Shown piece after piece: positions 16,392 through 25,987 of a stretch of DNA of 42,092 nt (positions are counted from its first letter, which is position 1; every line of letters starts with the position of its first letter). Where the stretch lies: NCBI GenBank assembly GCA_022763735.1, contig JALEQY010000102.1, forward strand, positions 1 through 42,092, in the 5' to 3' direction. The stretch comes from Clostridiales bacterium. Lineage in GTDB: Bacteria; Bacillota; Clostridia; Peptostreptococcales; Anaerovoracaceae. The position numbers were made by a program, and so were the translations under genes. The notes under the pieces are model-generated. The model searched no databases. It had not been told where the DNA came from and saw nothing but the letters and a program-made list of their open reading frames with translations.

Positions 16392-16411
16392 AGCTCCGCA
16401 GTTTTGGAGCT
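16392..16411 (+). other. Small hairpin before the EFR1-type gene
   Basis: AGCTCC (16392-16397) pairs with GGAGCT (16406-16411), ending three bases before the ribosome site AGGAGG (16415-16420). Confidence 0.4.
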
Positions 16412-16424
16412 TTCAGGAGGCATT

Positions 16425-17321
16425 ATGGAAAAAAGAATAAGAGCCATGTATTTCACAGGCACCGGCACTACTGCGAAGGTTACGTCCGGTGTGGCATACA
16501 GAATGTGGGAGGAAATGAAAAAAAACGGGAAAGAGGCAGATCCCGCTGTCAGTTTTGTAAAAGCTGCGAATATCAACTTTTCTCCGTTTGAGGCAAGGCA
16601 GAAGGTTTATACTTTTGATGAAAACGATATAGTGGTTTTCGGAACGCCTGTAATTGCAGGAAGAGTACCGAATGTACTGCTGAAATTTCTCGATACCATT
16701 GAAGGCGGTGGAGCAATGGCGATACCAGTTGTGCTTTACGGCAACAGAAATTATGATGATGCACTGATAGAACTGAGAAATATCCTTGAAGTCAGGGGTT
16801 TTCACACGGTGGCAGGAGCAGCATTCATAGGGGAGCATTCATTTTCCAGAACTCTGGCAGCCGGAAGACCTGACAGCAGAGATATGGAGATTGCATACAG
16901 CTTTGCTGCCGATACTGCCGGGAAAATTACGGCACTGATAAATGAGAATGATGGCGATAATGCAAAAATTGCACAGGCACTTGAAGCTGCCGGCCCTGTT
17001 TATGTGAAGGGACAGGATCCGATTCGCCCGTATTATAAGCCACAGGACAGACAGGGTAATCACATCAATATTCTGAAAGTGAAACCGAAGCTTGATGAGG
17101 CAAAATGCACAGGCTGCGGACTTTGCGTGACAGTATGTCCCATGGGTTCCATCAAGGCGGAGGCTCCCGGAGTTGTAGACGGCATCTGTATCAAATGCTG
17201 CGGCTGTGAGAAGAAGTGTCCTGAAGGAGCGCTGTATTTTGACGACCCGGGATATCTCTATCATAAAGAAGAACTGGAACTGGGCTATGCAGACAGGAAA
17301 GAACCGGAGCTGTTTATCTAG
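16425..17321 (+). CDS. EFR1 family ferredoxin: flavodoxin-like domain plus two [4Fe-4S] clusters
   Basis: A predicted electron carrier. The N-terminal two thirds resemble a flavodoxin: MYFTGTGTTAKV at 8-19 is the FMN phosphate loop, and VVFGTPVIAGRVPN follows near 70-83. The C-terminal part has two four-Cys motifs, CTGCGLCVTVCP (C228, 231, 234, 238) and CIKCCGCEKKCP (C255, 258, 261, 265), for two [4Fe-4S] clusters. This layout matches the EFR1 group of clostridial ferredoxins. The ATG at 16425 follows AGGAGG by four bases. The in-frame TTG at 16404 would precede that site and is rejected. Length is 298 residues. The redox partner is unknown. Confidence 0.88.
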   Translation: MEKRIRAMYFTGTGTTAKVTSGVAYRMWEEMKKNGKEADPAVSFVKAANINFSPFEARQKVYTFDENDIVVFGTPVIAGRVPNVLLKFLDTIEGGGAMAIPVVLYGNRNYDDALIELRNILEVRGFHTVAGAAFIGEHSFSRTLAAGRPDSRDMEIAYSFAADTAGKITALINENDGDNAKIAQALEAAGPVYVKGQDPIRPYYKPQDRQGNHINILKVKPKLDEAKCTGCGLCVTVCPMGSIKAEAPGVVDGICIKCCGCEKKCPEGALYFDDPGYLYHKEELELGYADRKEPELFI

Positions 17322-17362
17322 AGCGTTGACGGACAATATCAATGATGATATTCTAATATATA

Positions 17363-17439
17363 CTGTCGCTTCTATGCGACGGCAATCTGCTGCTCATCCG
17401 CAGCAGAATACAATACTACCCGCATCCCATTTGATGCGG
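17363..17439 (+). other. Three tandem hairpins in the metG leader
   Basis: Hairpin 1: CTGTCGC (17363-17369) with GCGACGG (17376-17382), including a G-U pair. Hairpin 2: TCTGCTGC (17386-17393) with GCAGCAGA (17400-17407), 8 bp perfect. Hairpin 3: CCGCATC (17420-17426) with GATGCGG (17433-17439), 7 bp perfect. All three loops are exactly six bases (TTCTAT, TCATCC, CCATTT). The third ends just before the ribosome site AAAGGA. No T-box sequence (GGTGG-N-ACCGCG) and no T-run terminator is present. Confidence 0.75.
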
Positions 17440-17455
17440 TGCATGAAAGGAAGAA

Positions 17456-19399
17456 ATGAAAATGGCAGAAAACAAAGGTAAATATTATATTACCACACCT
17501 ATTTACTATCCGAGCTCAAACCTGCATATCGGACACACGTACTGCACGGTTATGGCTGACGCAATGGCAAGGTTCAAGAGACTTTGCGGATACGATGTGA
17601 GATTCCTCACAGGTACTGACGAGCACGGACAGAAGATCCAGACAATAGCAGAAAAAGAAGGCGTTACACCGCAGGAATACGTTGACAAGGTTGTTGACGG
17701 AATCAAGGAACTGTGGAAAACCATGGAAATCTCCAACGATGACTTCATCAGAACAACTGAGCCGAGACACGTCAAGCGAGTTCAGGATATTTTCATGAAG
17801 CTCTATGAGAAGGGAGATATATACAAAGGCGAATATGAAGGAATGTACTGCACTCCTTGCGAATCCTTCTGGACAGAGAGCCAGCTGGTTGACGGCAAAT
17901 GCCCTGACTGCGGCAGACCTGTAGAGAAGGCCAAGGAGGAAGCGTACTTTTTCCGTCTCAGCAAATATCAGGACAGACTGCTGGAGCTGTTTGAAACAAA
18001 CCCTGATTTCCTGCAGCCTGACACAAGAAGAAACGAAATGATTGCTTTCGTTAAGCAGGGTCTTGAGGATCTGTGTATTTCCAGATCAACCTTTGACTGG
18101 GGAATTCCCGTACCTATTGACGATAAACATGTTATTTACGTATGGCTTGACGCTCTCACAAACTATATCACTGCACTGGGTTATCCTGATGAACCGGAGC
18201 TCTATGAGAAATACTGGCCTGTGGATGTACATCTTGTCGGTAAAGAAATCGTAAGATTCCACTCAATCATCTGGCCTGCAATGCTGATGTCCATGGAGCT
18301 GCCTCTGCCTAAGCAGGTAAGAGGTCACGGATGGCTGCTCCTGGAAGGCGGCAAAATGTCCAAGTCAAAGGGCAACGTGGTAGACCCGGTTACACTTATT
18401 GACAGATACGGCATCGATGCTCTCAAATATTTCCTGCTGAGAGAATATACCTTCGGACAGGATGGAGTATTTACTAATGAAGTAATGCTCAAGAGAATGA
18501 ACTATGATCTGGCAAACGATCTGGGAAATCTTGTATCAAGAACAGTATCCATGATCGAAAAATATAATGATGGTTATGTGCCTGACCTTACAGATGCGAA
18601 GGAGCCTGTGGATGATGAGCTGAAAAATATAGCAATCGGTGCTGCCGACAAGGTTGAAGCCAACATGGATGAATTCAAATTCAACATGGCCCTTGAGGAG
18701 ATCTGGATCGTGGTAAGAAGAGCCAACAAATATATCGATGAAACTATGCCGTGGGTTCTTGCCAAGGATGAAGCCAGCAAGCCTAGACTTGACAACGTGC
18801 TCCACAATCTGGCGGAAACACTGAGAATAATATCAGTGCTTATTCATCCGTTCATGCATACTACATCAGACAAGATCAGGAAACAGCTTGGTCTGTGGTA
18901 CGCAGATGTAGCATGGGAGGATGCGTTTGAATTTGAAATGATGCAGGGAGAACAGGTGAAGAAGGGCGAAGCCATCTTCCCGAGACTTGATATAGAAAAA
19001 GAACTCAAAGAATTAGAAGAACTGCAGGGTGCAGGCAAAGGTGAAGAGAATATTCCGCTGGAACTGAAACCTGAAATCGAATACGATGATTTCGCCAAGA
19101 TAGACTTCAGAGTGGGAACTATCATTTCTGCTGAGAAGCACCCGAAGGCTGACAAACTGCTGGTTTTCCAGGTGAAGATGGGAACAGAAAAACGTCAGAT
19201 AATCTCAGGCGTTGCAGAGCATTTCAAGCCTGAAGACTGCGTGGGACAGAAGGTTCTCGTCGTTGCCAACCTGAAGCCGAGAAAACTGAGAGGGCTTGAA
19301 TCAAAAGGTATGATCATGTTTGCCGACAATGAGGTTGACGGAAAGAGCAGACTGGAGTTCATGTCAACAGCTGCTGAAGACGGAAACCCGGTAGAATAG
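17456..19399 (+). CDS. metG: Methionyl-tRNA synthetase with C-terminal tRNA-binding domain
   Basis: Charges initiator and elongator tRNA-Met. Class I synthetase signatures are HIGH at residues 24-27 and KMSKSKGN in the middle. Between them are Cys pairs of a zinc knuckle (CTPC and CPDC, about residues 127-150). The last ~110 residues ([22 protein letters not shown] onward, about 540-647) form an EMAP/Trbp111-like tRNA-binding domain that supports dimer formation. Total 647 residues, usual for this form. ATGs at 17456 and 17462 are both possible with the ribosome site AAAGGA (17446-17451), at spacings of 4 and 10; I kept the first. The leader carries three hairpins. Confidence 0.95.
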   Translation: MKMAENKGKYYITTPIYYPSSNLHIGHTYCTVMADAMARFKRLCGYDVRFLTGTDEHGQKIQTIAEKEGVTPQEYVDKVVDGIKELWKTMEISNDDFIRTTEPRHVKRVQDIFMKLYEKGDIYKGEYEGMYCTPCESFWTESQLVDGKCPDCGRPVEKAKEEAYFFRLSKYQDRLLELFETNPDFLQPDTRRNEMIAFVKQGLEDLCISRSTFDWGIPVPIDDKHVIYVWLDALTNYITALGYPDEPELYEKYWPVDVHLVGKEIVRFHSIIWPAMLMSMELPLPKQVRGHGWLLLEGGKMSKSKGNVVDPVTLIDRYGIDALKYFLLREYTFGQDGVFTNEVMLKRMNYDLANDLGNLVSRTVSMIEKYNDGYVPDLTDAKEPVDDELKNIAIGAADKVEANMDEFKFNMALEEIWIVVRRANKYIDETMPWVLAKDEASKPRLDNVLHNLAETLRIISVLIHPFMHTTSDKIRKQLGLWYADVAWEDAFEFEMMQGEQVKKGEAIFPRLDIEKELKELEELQGAGKGEENIPLELKPEIEYDDFAKIDFRVGTIISAEKHPKADKLLVFQVKMGTEKRQIISGVAEHFKPEDCVGQKVLVVANLKPRKLRGLESKGMIMFADNEVDGKSRLEFMSTAAEDGNPVE

Positions 19400-19490
19400 G
19401 CGGTATGTGGTTTCAGATCTCTGCTGTTGCAGGCGGCTGTTTCAAATTCGGCTGAGCAAAGCGCAGATGTTATAAATGGATAAGTGTTCT

Positions 19491-19561
19491 AAACGTGTAT
19501 AATTCGAAGTCCCTGCATAAACTTCAAAAAGCAGGCACCTTTTCTGATTATACACGTTTTT
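19491..19561 (+). terminator. 13-bp palindrome with nested possible pseudoknot and T-run (terminator-like) after metG
   Basis: AAACGTGTATAAT (19491-19503) and ATTATACACGTTT (19547-19559) pair perfectly over 13 bp and run into TTTTT. The 43-base interior contains GAAGT/ACTTC (19506-19510, 19521-19525). Its loop CCTGC (19512-19516) can pair with GCAGG (19531-19535) across five A. This looks like an H-type pseudoknot inside a terminator-like stem. It may simply end metG, but the complexity is unusual. Confidence 0.6.
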
Positions 19562-19682
19562 CCTTCTGAATCCAACCCAACGATAGAACCGGCTCAAACC
19601 GATCTGACCACAGATGACCCGCATACCCCGGGCTGGCCCTGATCCGGACAACCTGGGCAATCCAGACCAATAAGGAGGAAAA

Positions 19683-20528
19683 ATGTTATTTGATTCTCAT
19701 GCACATCTGAACAATGAAGGCATGACAGAAGAAGAAAGAGAAGAAACTGTCAGAGCCATAAAAAGCTCACAGCTTGATTACGTAATGGATATCGGCTTCG
19801 ATCTGGCAAGCTCCAGGCTTGCTGTCGAACATGCCGGAAAGTACCCGTGGTGCTATGCCGCTGTAGGCGTACATCCCCATGATACAGAGGGAATGGATGA
19901 TATGCAGCTGGTAATGATAAAAGGGCTGGCAAAAAAGAACAAAGTAAAGGCCATAGGAGAGATAGGCCTTGATTTTCATTATGATTACTCACCTCGCGAT
20001 GAGCAGCGGGAATGGTTCAGGAAGCAGATAAGACTTGCCAATGAACTCAGAATGCCGATAGTGATTCATTCCCGTGAAGCGGATCAGGAGGTAATGGACA
20101 TACTGAAAGAAGAAGGTGCTTTTTCAGACGAGCGTAAAAGCTGGTTCCATGAGCGCCCTGATACAACAGGCTTCGTGAAAGGTGACACAGCCGCACCTGA
20201 TGCCAGAGTTCTGCTTCACTGCTTCTCAGGGAGTGCAGAGTTGGGAAGACAGTACGTGAAGCTGGGAGCCACTCTTTCTATAGCAGGTCCCGTAACCTAC
20301 AAAAACAACCGGAAGACGACAGCAGTAGTAGAGGAAATTCCTATCGATTTCCTTCTGGTGGAGACAGATTCACCTTATCTGACTCCCGAGCCGTACCGTG
20401 GCAGGAAAAACATGTCACCTTATGTGGAGCATACAGCACGCAAGGTGGCTGAAATAAAAGGGCTGACTTTTGAAGAAATCGCAGTGGCAACAAAAGCAAA
20501 CGCCATGAGATTTTTCGGAATAAAGTAG
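19683..20528 (+). CDS. tatD: TatD family metal-dependent hydrolase (deoxyribonuclease)
   Basis: A TIM-barrel amidohydrolase-type nuclease. Metal ligands are visible: H6 and H8 in FDSHAHLN, the Glu in AIGEIGLDFHYD near 91-101, His in IVIHSREA near 129, His in LLHCFSGS near 179 and Asp in VETDSPYLTPEPYRG. It has 281 residues against about 255 for most TatD/YcfH proteins. The excess is a hydrophilic segment at about 145-173 between the second and third metal motifs. metG-tatD is a common gene order in Bacillota, which supports the call. The ribosome site AAGGAGG is at 19672-19678. Confidence 0.92.
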   Translation: MLFDSHAHLNNEGMTEEEREETVRAIKSSQLDYVMDIGFDLASSRLAVEHAGKYPWCYAAVGVHPHDTEGMDDMQLVMIKGLAKKNKVKAIGEIGLDFHYDYSPRDEQREWFRKQIRLANELRMPIVIHSREADQEVMDILKEEGAFSDERKSWFHERPDTTGFVKGDTAAPDARVLLHCFSGSAELGRQYVKLGATLSIAGPVTYKNNRKTTAVVEEIPIDFLLVETDSPYLTPEPYRGRKNMSPYVEHTARKVAEIKGLTFEEIAVATKANAMRFFGIK

Positions 20529-20580
20529 TATTTATTTTCTCTGTGCAGTAATTATGACAAATTGTGCCATGCCGGTACAG

Positions 20581-20586
20581 TATAAT
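20581..20586 (+). promoter_or_regulatory. Candidate -10 element for the spoIIE-like gene
   Basis: A perfect TATAAT at 20581-20586, 30 bases before the ATG. No convincing -35 is found at 16-18 bases upstream (TTGTGC lies too close, at 13), so this is tentative. Confidence 0.3.
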
Positions 20587-20615
20587 GACAGTGTATTGGG
20601 ATTGGAGATAATATA

Positions 20616-22382
20616 ATGGAAAATACTTCAAGGACAAGCCTACATGCACTGACAGGGCGAAAAGTCATACAGACTGCAATACTGATTGCATTCGCAGGAC
20701 TGGTGTGCAGAACACCGCTGGCAGGGGAGTTTTTCCCGGCAGCAGCGGCGGTAACAGCATACATGGTGTCACGAAAGCCACAGTACATTTATCTTATGCT
20801 GCCGATAGCAGCAGGTATACTGCCATATTATACCAGAGGGTATGACATATGGTGCGATCTGATATCAATGAGTGTCTGCGGGCTGTTTTTTGCAGCAGCT
20901 CATCGTATAGGCTTCAGACTGTGGCACAAAGCACTGACCGCTGCAGCCATAACCATAATATGTACATGTATATACAGAATGGCAACGCTGACAATATACA
21001 AAACCGATGTCCAGACGTTAGTATTCGAAGGCTTTCTTGTGTTCGCAATGGTGTTTCTCACAGACGGATTCTGTCACAGCCTGACAGAAAAACACGACAC
21101 AGCAGCCCCGGAGATACCGATAGCCGCTCTCGCAGCCGCATGCCTCCTGATCGTCTGCGGAGCGGGGCTGTCATTTCTTCTGTGGCCGGCAGCAGTATTC
21201 GTGAGTCTCTGGGCCGCGGCATATCAGCCGTCAGGACAAGCTCTCTTCACAGCCACAGCAGCAGGAATTACAGCAGCTCTGGCAGGACAGCCACAGTGGG
21301 GGTTCCTGATGACCATCATCATAGGACTGTGTGCGGCGTCGTTATGTAAAAGGCACACTATGCTGCTTAAGGGAATCGTTTTTATTCTTACCTGTGCAGC
21401 TCTTCGAAGTGTTGAAAGCGGTGTAGTACTTGGCATTGACAATTACTGTCTTTTTCTGGGAACTGCAGGATTCCTGGTGGTTAACTGGAAATTCGGCAGA
21501 AGCATGAGAAAAATCATGGAACTGTTTGCAGGCAGCAGAGATTATAAGGATGAAAGTCGGGATTCAGAACTGTACTCGCTGCTGCAGAAACGCGAATCGG
21601 AAATGAACGATTTATCACAGCTTTATTCAACTTATCTCGATAAACGCTCAGTGCTTGCAGGTCAGTTCAATATTACAGCACAGATCATGGAAGCAGTAAG
21701 GAGGAGTTCCAGAGAAAAGGTAAGAAATACGGCAGAGAAATACGATCTTGATATAGCCGTATCCCAGTGCGCAGCGGCCGGTACAATAAACGGAGACTGC
21801 TGCGGATGGAATGAGATCGGAGATGACCGCATGGCAATGGTATTGAGCGATGGCATGGGCAAGGGGAAAAAAGCGGCTGCCGAAAGTCTGATGGTGGTTA
21901 AGACCATCATGTCTCTCCTCAGATGTGGTGTGAGTACAGATCTGACTCTTAAAATGGTGAATACAATAATGATGATCAAAGATGATGACGATTCCTTCGC
22001 CACAGTAGATCTTATTATCGTCGATAAACGAACAGGTCATGCACGATTCTATAAAATAGGGGCAGCACCCACTCTCGTCAGGCACAAAGACAACGTTGAG
22101 GAAGTCAGACTGTCGGCAGTGCCTCTGGGCATAGTCAATGGTCTTAAAATCAGGTACGTGGAAATGAATGTCAGACGGGGAGACTGGATAATAATGATGT
22201 CGGATGGCATCACAGATGGCGGTGACGGAAAAGGTATAATGACCCGCATCAGAGACACCGCTGCAGGTATCCGTTCATCAGATCCGCAGATAATGTGTGA
22301 TCTCATACTTGACCAGGCGGCAGACAGCTATATAGGCAGAGAACGTGATGATATGACGGTGATGGCAGCCAGAATTGTCTGA
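20616..22382 (+). CDS. spoIIE: SpoIIE family PP2C phosphatase, multi-pass membrane protein
   Basis: Residues about 15-290 are largely hydrophobic, with around ten membrane segments. Residues about 300-375 form a short linker. The rest is a PP2C/SpoIIE phosphatase domain with INGD (D394), LSDGMGKGKKAAAES (410-424), MSDGITDGGDG and a C-terminal ERDDMTVMAARIV. In B. subtilis SpoIIE (827 aa) dephosphorylates SpoIIAA to activate sigma-F. This protein is 588 residues because the central FtsZ-binding/oligomerisation region is mostly missing. The neighbours tilS and ftsH match the Bacillus spoIIE locus order, supporting orthology. Whether the organism sporulates cannot be told from this window. GGAG at 20604-20607 is the ribosome site. 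Confidence 0.85.
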   Translation: MENTSRTSLHALTGRKVIQTAILIAFAGLVCRTPLAGEFFPAAAAVTAYMVSRKPQYIYLMLPIAAGILPYYTRGYDIWCDLISMSVCGLFFAAAHRIGFRLWHKALTAAAITIICTCIYRMATLTIYKTDVQTLVFEGFLVFAMVFLTDGFCHSLTEKHDTAAPEIPIAALAAACLLIVCGAGLSFLLWPAAVFVSLWAAAYQPSGQALFTATAAGITAALAGQPQWGFLMTIIIGLCAASLCKRHTMLLKGIVFILTCAALRSVESGVVLGIDNYCLFLGTAGFLVVNWKFGRSMRKIMELFAGSRDYKDESRDSELYSLLQKRESEMNDLSQLYSTYLDKRSVLAGQFNITAQIMEAVRRSSREKVRNTAEKYDLDIAVSQCAAAGTINGDCCGWNEIGDDRMAMVLSDGMGKGKKAAAESLMVVKTIMSLLRCGVSTDLTLKMVNTIMMIKDDDDSFATVDLIIVDKRTGHARFYKIGAAPTLVRHKDNVEEVRLSAVPLGIVNGLKIRYVEMNVRRGDWIIMMSDGITDGGDGKGIMTRIRDTAAGIRSSDPQIMCDLILDQAADSYIGRERDDMTVMAARIV

Positions 22383-22429
22383 AACGAACAGCCTGAAGCA
22401 TCTGCGGTATAGCCTGAATTCATGTGGTA

Positions 22430-22438
22430 TGGTATAAT
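22430..22438 (+). promoter_or_regulatory. Extended -10 promoter element before tilS
   Basis: TGGTATAAT at 22430-22438 is a perfect extended -10 (TG-N-TATAAT). A start near 22445 would leave a 50-base leader to the ATG at 22497. It places the more upstream in-frame ATG at 22422 outside the transcript. Confidence 0.5.
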
Positions 22439-22496
22439 AGACGCAATACGAAGTTTATGTGTGCCATATGCGCAGGAAAAAGATGGAGAATCAGCA

Positions 22497-23582
22497 ATGC
22501 CGGCAGAAAAAGTCAGGAAAACAATAGAAGAATATAATTTAATACAGAATAATCAGCACATCGTGATAGGACTGTCAGGAGGTCCCGATTCGATGTGCCT
22601 TTTTCATATACTGCTGCGTTTCAGGGAAGAATATAACCTGACACTGCATCCGGTTCATGTGAATCACAAATTCAGACCGGGTGCAGCAGAACGGGATCAG
22701 CAGTTTGTAGAGCAGTTCTGTGCACAGAAAGGGATACCGTGCCGGACATTTGTGGTGGACTGTGGCCGGATGGCGGAGCAGCTCGGCATGACAAGCGAGG
22801 AAGCCGGACGCAAAGCCAGATATGATGCGTTTTACCAGGTAGCAGGGGAAATAGCGAAGGAAAGACCGGAAGCGCAGGTGAAAATCGCTGTGGCGCAGAA
22901 TGCCAACGATCAGGCGGAGACCATTCTTTTCAGACTCCTGAGGGGGACAGGTACCGACGGACTTGCAGGCATCGCCTATGAACGTCAGGAACGTGGTTTC
23001 AGTGTGATACGGCCGCTGCTGGATGTCTGCAGAGATGAAATAGAGGAATACTGCAGAAAGAATAAACTGAATCCGGTAACCGATCATACGAACAATGAAG
23101 CAATATATGCCAGAAACAGAATCAGACTGGAACTGCTGCCGCATCTTGAGAAAAAATATAATGAGAATATGAAGGAAAGCCTGGTAAGACTCGGCAGGAT
23201 AGCAGCAGCAGATAAGGATTATATCTGGCAGCAGGTGGAGCGGGAGTACAAAGTTCTTGCCAATCGACAATATACGATATCAGACGACGGCATTTCCTCA
23301 GGCGGGAACATATCGGAGCCGGAAGGCGGAATTCCGAAAGCGGTGATCATGGACAGAGAGAAACTGAACAGCATTCACCCGGCGGTGAGACATCGTCTGA
23401 TTCTCAAAGCTTTCGGAGAAATAGGTCTGGATAAGGATATATCGGAGGAACGTATCAAAGCTGCTGATCAGATTATAGGCAGGAAGCAGGGCCCTAAAAC
23501 AGTCCAGTTCCCCAGAGGGTACAGACTTACAGTGGCAAAAGGAAAAGTGATTTTTTCAATCGGTGAAGTTTCTGTGAAGTAG
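22497..23582 (+). CDS. tilS: tRNA(Ile)-lysidine synthetase
   Basis: Modifies the wobble C of tRNA-Ile2 (CAU) to lysidine, changing its decoding from AUG to AUA. The PP-loop SGGPDSMCLF is at 27-36, followed by HVNHKFRPGA and ANDQAETILFRLLRGTG, all typical. The 361 residues include a shorter C-terminal region than E. coli TilS. The ATG at 22497 is chosen because GGAG (22485-22488) is 8 bases upstream and an extended -10 lies between it and the ATG at 22422. In many Bacillota tilS is followed by hprT and then ftsH; here hprT is missing. Confidence 0.92.
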   Translation: MPAEKVRKTIEEYNLIQNNQHIVIGLSGGPDSMCLFHILLRFREEYNLTLHPVHVNHKFRPGAAERDQQFVEQFCAQKGIPCRTFVVDCGRMAEQLGMTSEEAGRKARYDAFYQVAGEIAKERPEAQVKIAVAQNANDQAETILFRLLRGTGTDGLAGIAYERQERGFSVIRPLLDVCRDEIEEYCRKNKLNPVTDHTNNEAIYARNRIRLELLPHLEKKYNENMKESLVRLGRIAAADKDYIWQQVEREYKVLANRQYTISDDGISSGGNISEPEGGIPKAVIMDREKLNSIHPAVRHRLILKAFGEIGLDKDISEERIKAADQIIGRKQGPKTVQFPRGYRLTVAKGKVIFSIGEVSVK

Positions 23583-23603
23583 ACCAAAAAAATCGGGCAA
23601 CTA

Positions 23604-23632
23604 TTGAATTTTATTAGTTTGCATGCTAAAAT
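23604..23632 (+). promoter_or_regulatory. Sigma-A promoter for ftsH
   Basis: TTGAAT (23604-23609), 17-base spacer, TAAAAT (23627-23632) with TG-C in front, which makes an extended -10. The leader to the ftsH start would be about 80 bases. It separates ftsH transcription from tilS. Confidence 0.65.
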
Positions 23633-23719
23633 TATGTATTAATTTGTTTCAATCAACAAAGAATACCGTCGATTGGGAATCTGACATAAATATATTGACA
23701 GATCAGGAGGAAAGAGAAC

Positions 23720-25987
23720 TTGAAGAAAGCAAGAAATATCAGCATATATGTCATAATATTTGCACTCGTCCTGGGTATGGTGTGGTTTTACAACAGTGAT
23801 TCGGGTGAAGCCGAGAAGGAGATTAAAACTTCAACTCTTGTAAGTTACCTGAAGCAGCATGAGGTGGAGAGCATCAACGTGACTGAGACCAAGCTCACTG
23901 CCAGGCTTAAGAGTGATGAGAAGGTATATGCATATGTCAACAGTGCAGTGGACATGAGCTATATTTATGAAATGTATATCATGCCTCAGGTGGATGAAGG
24001 AACCCTGAAGCTGGACAGTGATGCGCCGAAGAAGAATTCAGTTATACTGAATCTGCTGCCTACTATTATAATGATAGGCATAATGATTTTCTTCTTCATG
24101 ATGATAATGAATCAGAGCGGCGGCGGAGGCAAGGCAATGTCCTTCGGCAAGAGCAGAGCCAAGCTGCAGAAGGACGGAGGCGGCAAGAAGATAACCTTCA
24201 AGGATGTTGCGGGACTCAAGGAGGAGAAGGAAGAGCTTGAGGAAATAGTTGACTTCCTGAGAAACCCTGCCAAATACAACAGTCTCGGTGCCAGAATTCC
24301 TAAGGGAATACTGCTGGTAGGCCCTCCGGGAACAGGTAAGACCTATATTTCGCGTGCGACAGCAGGTGAAGCCGGCGTGCCGTTTTTCACCATAAGCGGA
24401 TCAGACTTCGTGGAAATGTTCGTAGGTGTCGGTGCGTCAAGAGTCAGAGATCTGTTTGAGCAGGCCAAGAAAAATGCTCCTTGTATCGTTTTTATCGATG
24501 AGATCGATGCAGTAGGACGTAAGAGAGGTGCCGGCATCGGCGGCGGTCATGACGAAAGAGAACAGACTCTCAATCAGCTGCTGGTTGAGATGGACGGATT
24601 CGCTGAGAATGCAGGTATAATCATTCTGGCAGCTACAAACAGACCGGACGTTCTGGATCCTGCACTCCTCAGACCGGGCAGATTTGACAGACAGATAGTT
24701 ATAGGCATTCCTGATATCACAGGAAGAGAAGAGATCTTCAAGGTGCATTCCAGAAACAAGCCTCTGGCAGAAGGCGTTGATCCTAAGGTACTTGCCAGAA
24801 GGACACCGGGATTTTCACCTGCTGATATTGAGAATATGCTTAACGAAGCAGCTCTTCTGGCGGCAAGAAGAAACGGCATGAAGATCAGGATGGAGGAAAT
24901 TGAAGAGGCTATCACCAAAGTGATTGCAGGTCCTGAGAAGAAGAGCAGAGTCATCAGCGAAGAAGAGAGGAAGCTTACTGCATACCATGAAGCAGGACAT
25001 GCAGTTGTGGCACATGTTCTTCCTAAGACCGACCCTGTTCATCAGATTACTATAATACCTAGAGGAAGAGCCGGCGGATTTACCATGATCCTGCCTAAGG
25101 AAGATAAATATTACGGAACAAAGGAAACCATGCGTGAGCAGATCATACATCTGCTGGGAGGACGTGTGGCTGAAATGCTGACCCTTGACGATATAAGCAC
25201 AGGCGCGAGCAATGATATACAGCGTGCAACCGATATAGCCAGAGAAATGGTTACGAAGTACGGTTTCAGCGATAAGCTGGGTCCTGTGAATTACAGTGCA
25301 TCAGAGGAAGTATTCCTCGGCAACGATTTTTCGTCAAAGAAGAATTATTCAGAGGAAACAGCAGCTGAAATCGATGAAGAAGTCAAGGCCATCGTGGAAG
25401 AAGCTTTCGAAGCTGCGAAGAAGATACTCACAGATCATATGCAGCAGCTTACGAATGTTGCAGAAGGTCTTCTTGAAGTGGAAACTCTTGATAACGCACA
25501 GTTTGTGCAGCTGTTTGACGGTGATAAGACTCCTGAACAGCTTGCAGAGGATCTGCAGGCAGAAATGGAAGCCAGGAAAGAAAAGGATAAGGCTGAAGCG
25601 GCGGAATCTGCCAAGATCCGCAAGCGTGAAGCGGAGCTGGAGAAGAAACGTATTGAAGAGGCTGCCAAGCTTCTGGAATCTCAGGGTAAACGCGGTAAAT
25701 TCAAACCTACGATAATGACATACAATGATCTGACGAAAAAGGCGGAGCCGCTGGACCTGGGAAAGCTTGCGACAGATGATGAGGATGATGAAAAGCCACC
25801 TCAGACAGAAGGCGATGACCAGATTATAGAAGAAGATGACGACATGCCTTCCGAAGAAGAACTTGCGGTTTATGATACAGACTATCTCAATGCTGACGAT
25901 GACGAAGGATCTGAAGCAGAAGAAACTTCAGAAGAAGTGGCAGATGACGACAGTTCCGTTGATGGAGAAGAAAAGAGGAATGAATAA
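23720..25987 (+). CDS. ftsH: ATP-dependent zinc metalloprotease FtsH, TTG start, long acidic tail
   Basis: Membrane-anchored AAA+ protease for quality control. Membrane segments lie at about 6-24 and 108-130, with an extracytoplasmic domain between. Walker A GPPGTGKT is at 201-208, Walker [13 protein letters not shown] at 255-266, and the second region of homology near 297-322. The zinc site HEAGH is at 423-427. The start is TTG at 23720: AGGAGG (23705-23710) is 9 bases upstream, and the next residues fit the membrane anchor. At 755 residues it is about 100 longer than most. The extra is a charged, coiled-coil-like part followed by a tail from about 690 dominated by Asp and Glu. The stop overlaps the next ATG by one base. 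Confidence 0.95.
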   Translation: MKKARNISIYVIIFALVLGMVWFYNSDSGEAEKEIKTSTLVSYLKQHEVESINVTETKLTARLKSDEKVYAYVNSAVDMSYIYEMYIMPQVDEGTLKLDSDAPKKNSVILNLLPTIIMIGIMIFFFMMIMNQSGGGGKAMSFGKSRAKLQKDGGGKKITFKDVAGLKEEKEELEEIVDFLRNPAKYNSLGARIPKGILLVGPPGTGKTYISRATAGEAGVPFFTISGSDFVEMFVGVGASRVRDLFEQAKKNAPCIVFIDEIDAVGRKRGAGIGGGHDEREQTLNQLLVEMDGFAENAGIIILAATNRPDVLDPALLRPGRFDRQIVIGIPDITGREEIFKVHSRNKPLAEGVDPKVLARRTPGFSPADIENMLNEAALLAARRNGMKIRMEEIEEAITKVIAGPEKKSRVISEEERKLTAYHEAGHAVVAHVLPKTDPVHQITIIPRGRAGGFTMILPKEDKYYGTKETMREQIIHLLGGRVAEMLTLDDISTGASNDIQRATDIAREMVTKYGFSDKLGPVNYSASEEVFLGNDFSSKKNYSEETAAEIDEEVKAIVEEAFEAAKKILTDHMQQLTNVAEGLLEVETLDNAQFVQLFDGDKTPEQLAEDLQAEMEARKEKDKAEAAESAKIRKREAELEKKRIEEAAKLLESQGKRGKFKPTIMTYNDLTKKAEPLDLGKLATDDEDDEKPPQTEGDDQIIEEDDDMPSEEELAVYDTDYLNADDDEGSEAEETSEEVADDDSSVDGEEKRNE

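Noticed and set aside
17330-17455. T-box or S-box leader for metG
   Set aside because: No T-box sequence, specifier loop or terminator, and no SAM-I consensus. There are only three short hairpins.
19491-19561. preQ1 class I riboswitch
   Set aside because: The pseudoknot geometry is similar, but the conserved loop and tail bases do not match and the downstream gene is tatD.
22422-22496. ATG at 22422 as the tilS start
   Set aside because: An extended -10 (22430-22438) lies downstream of it and a ribosome site precedes ATG 22497.
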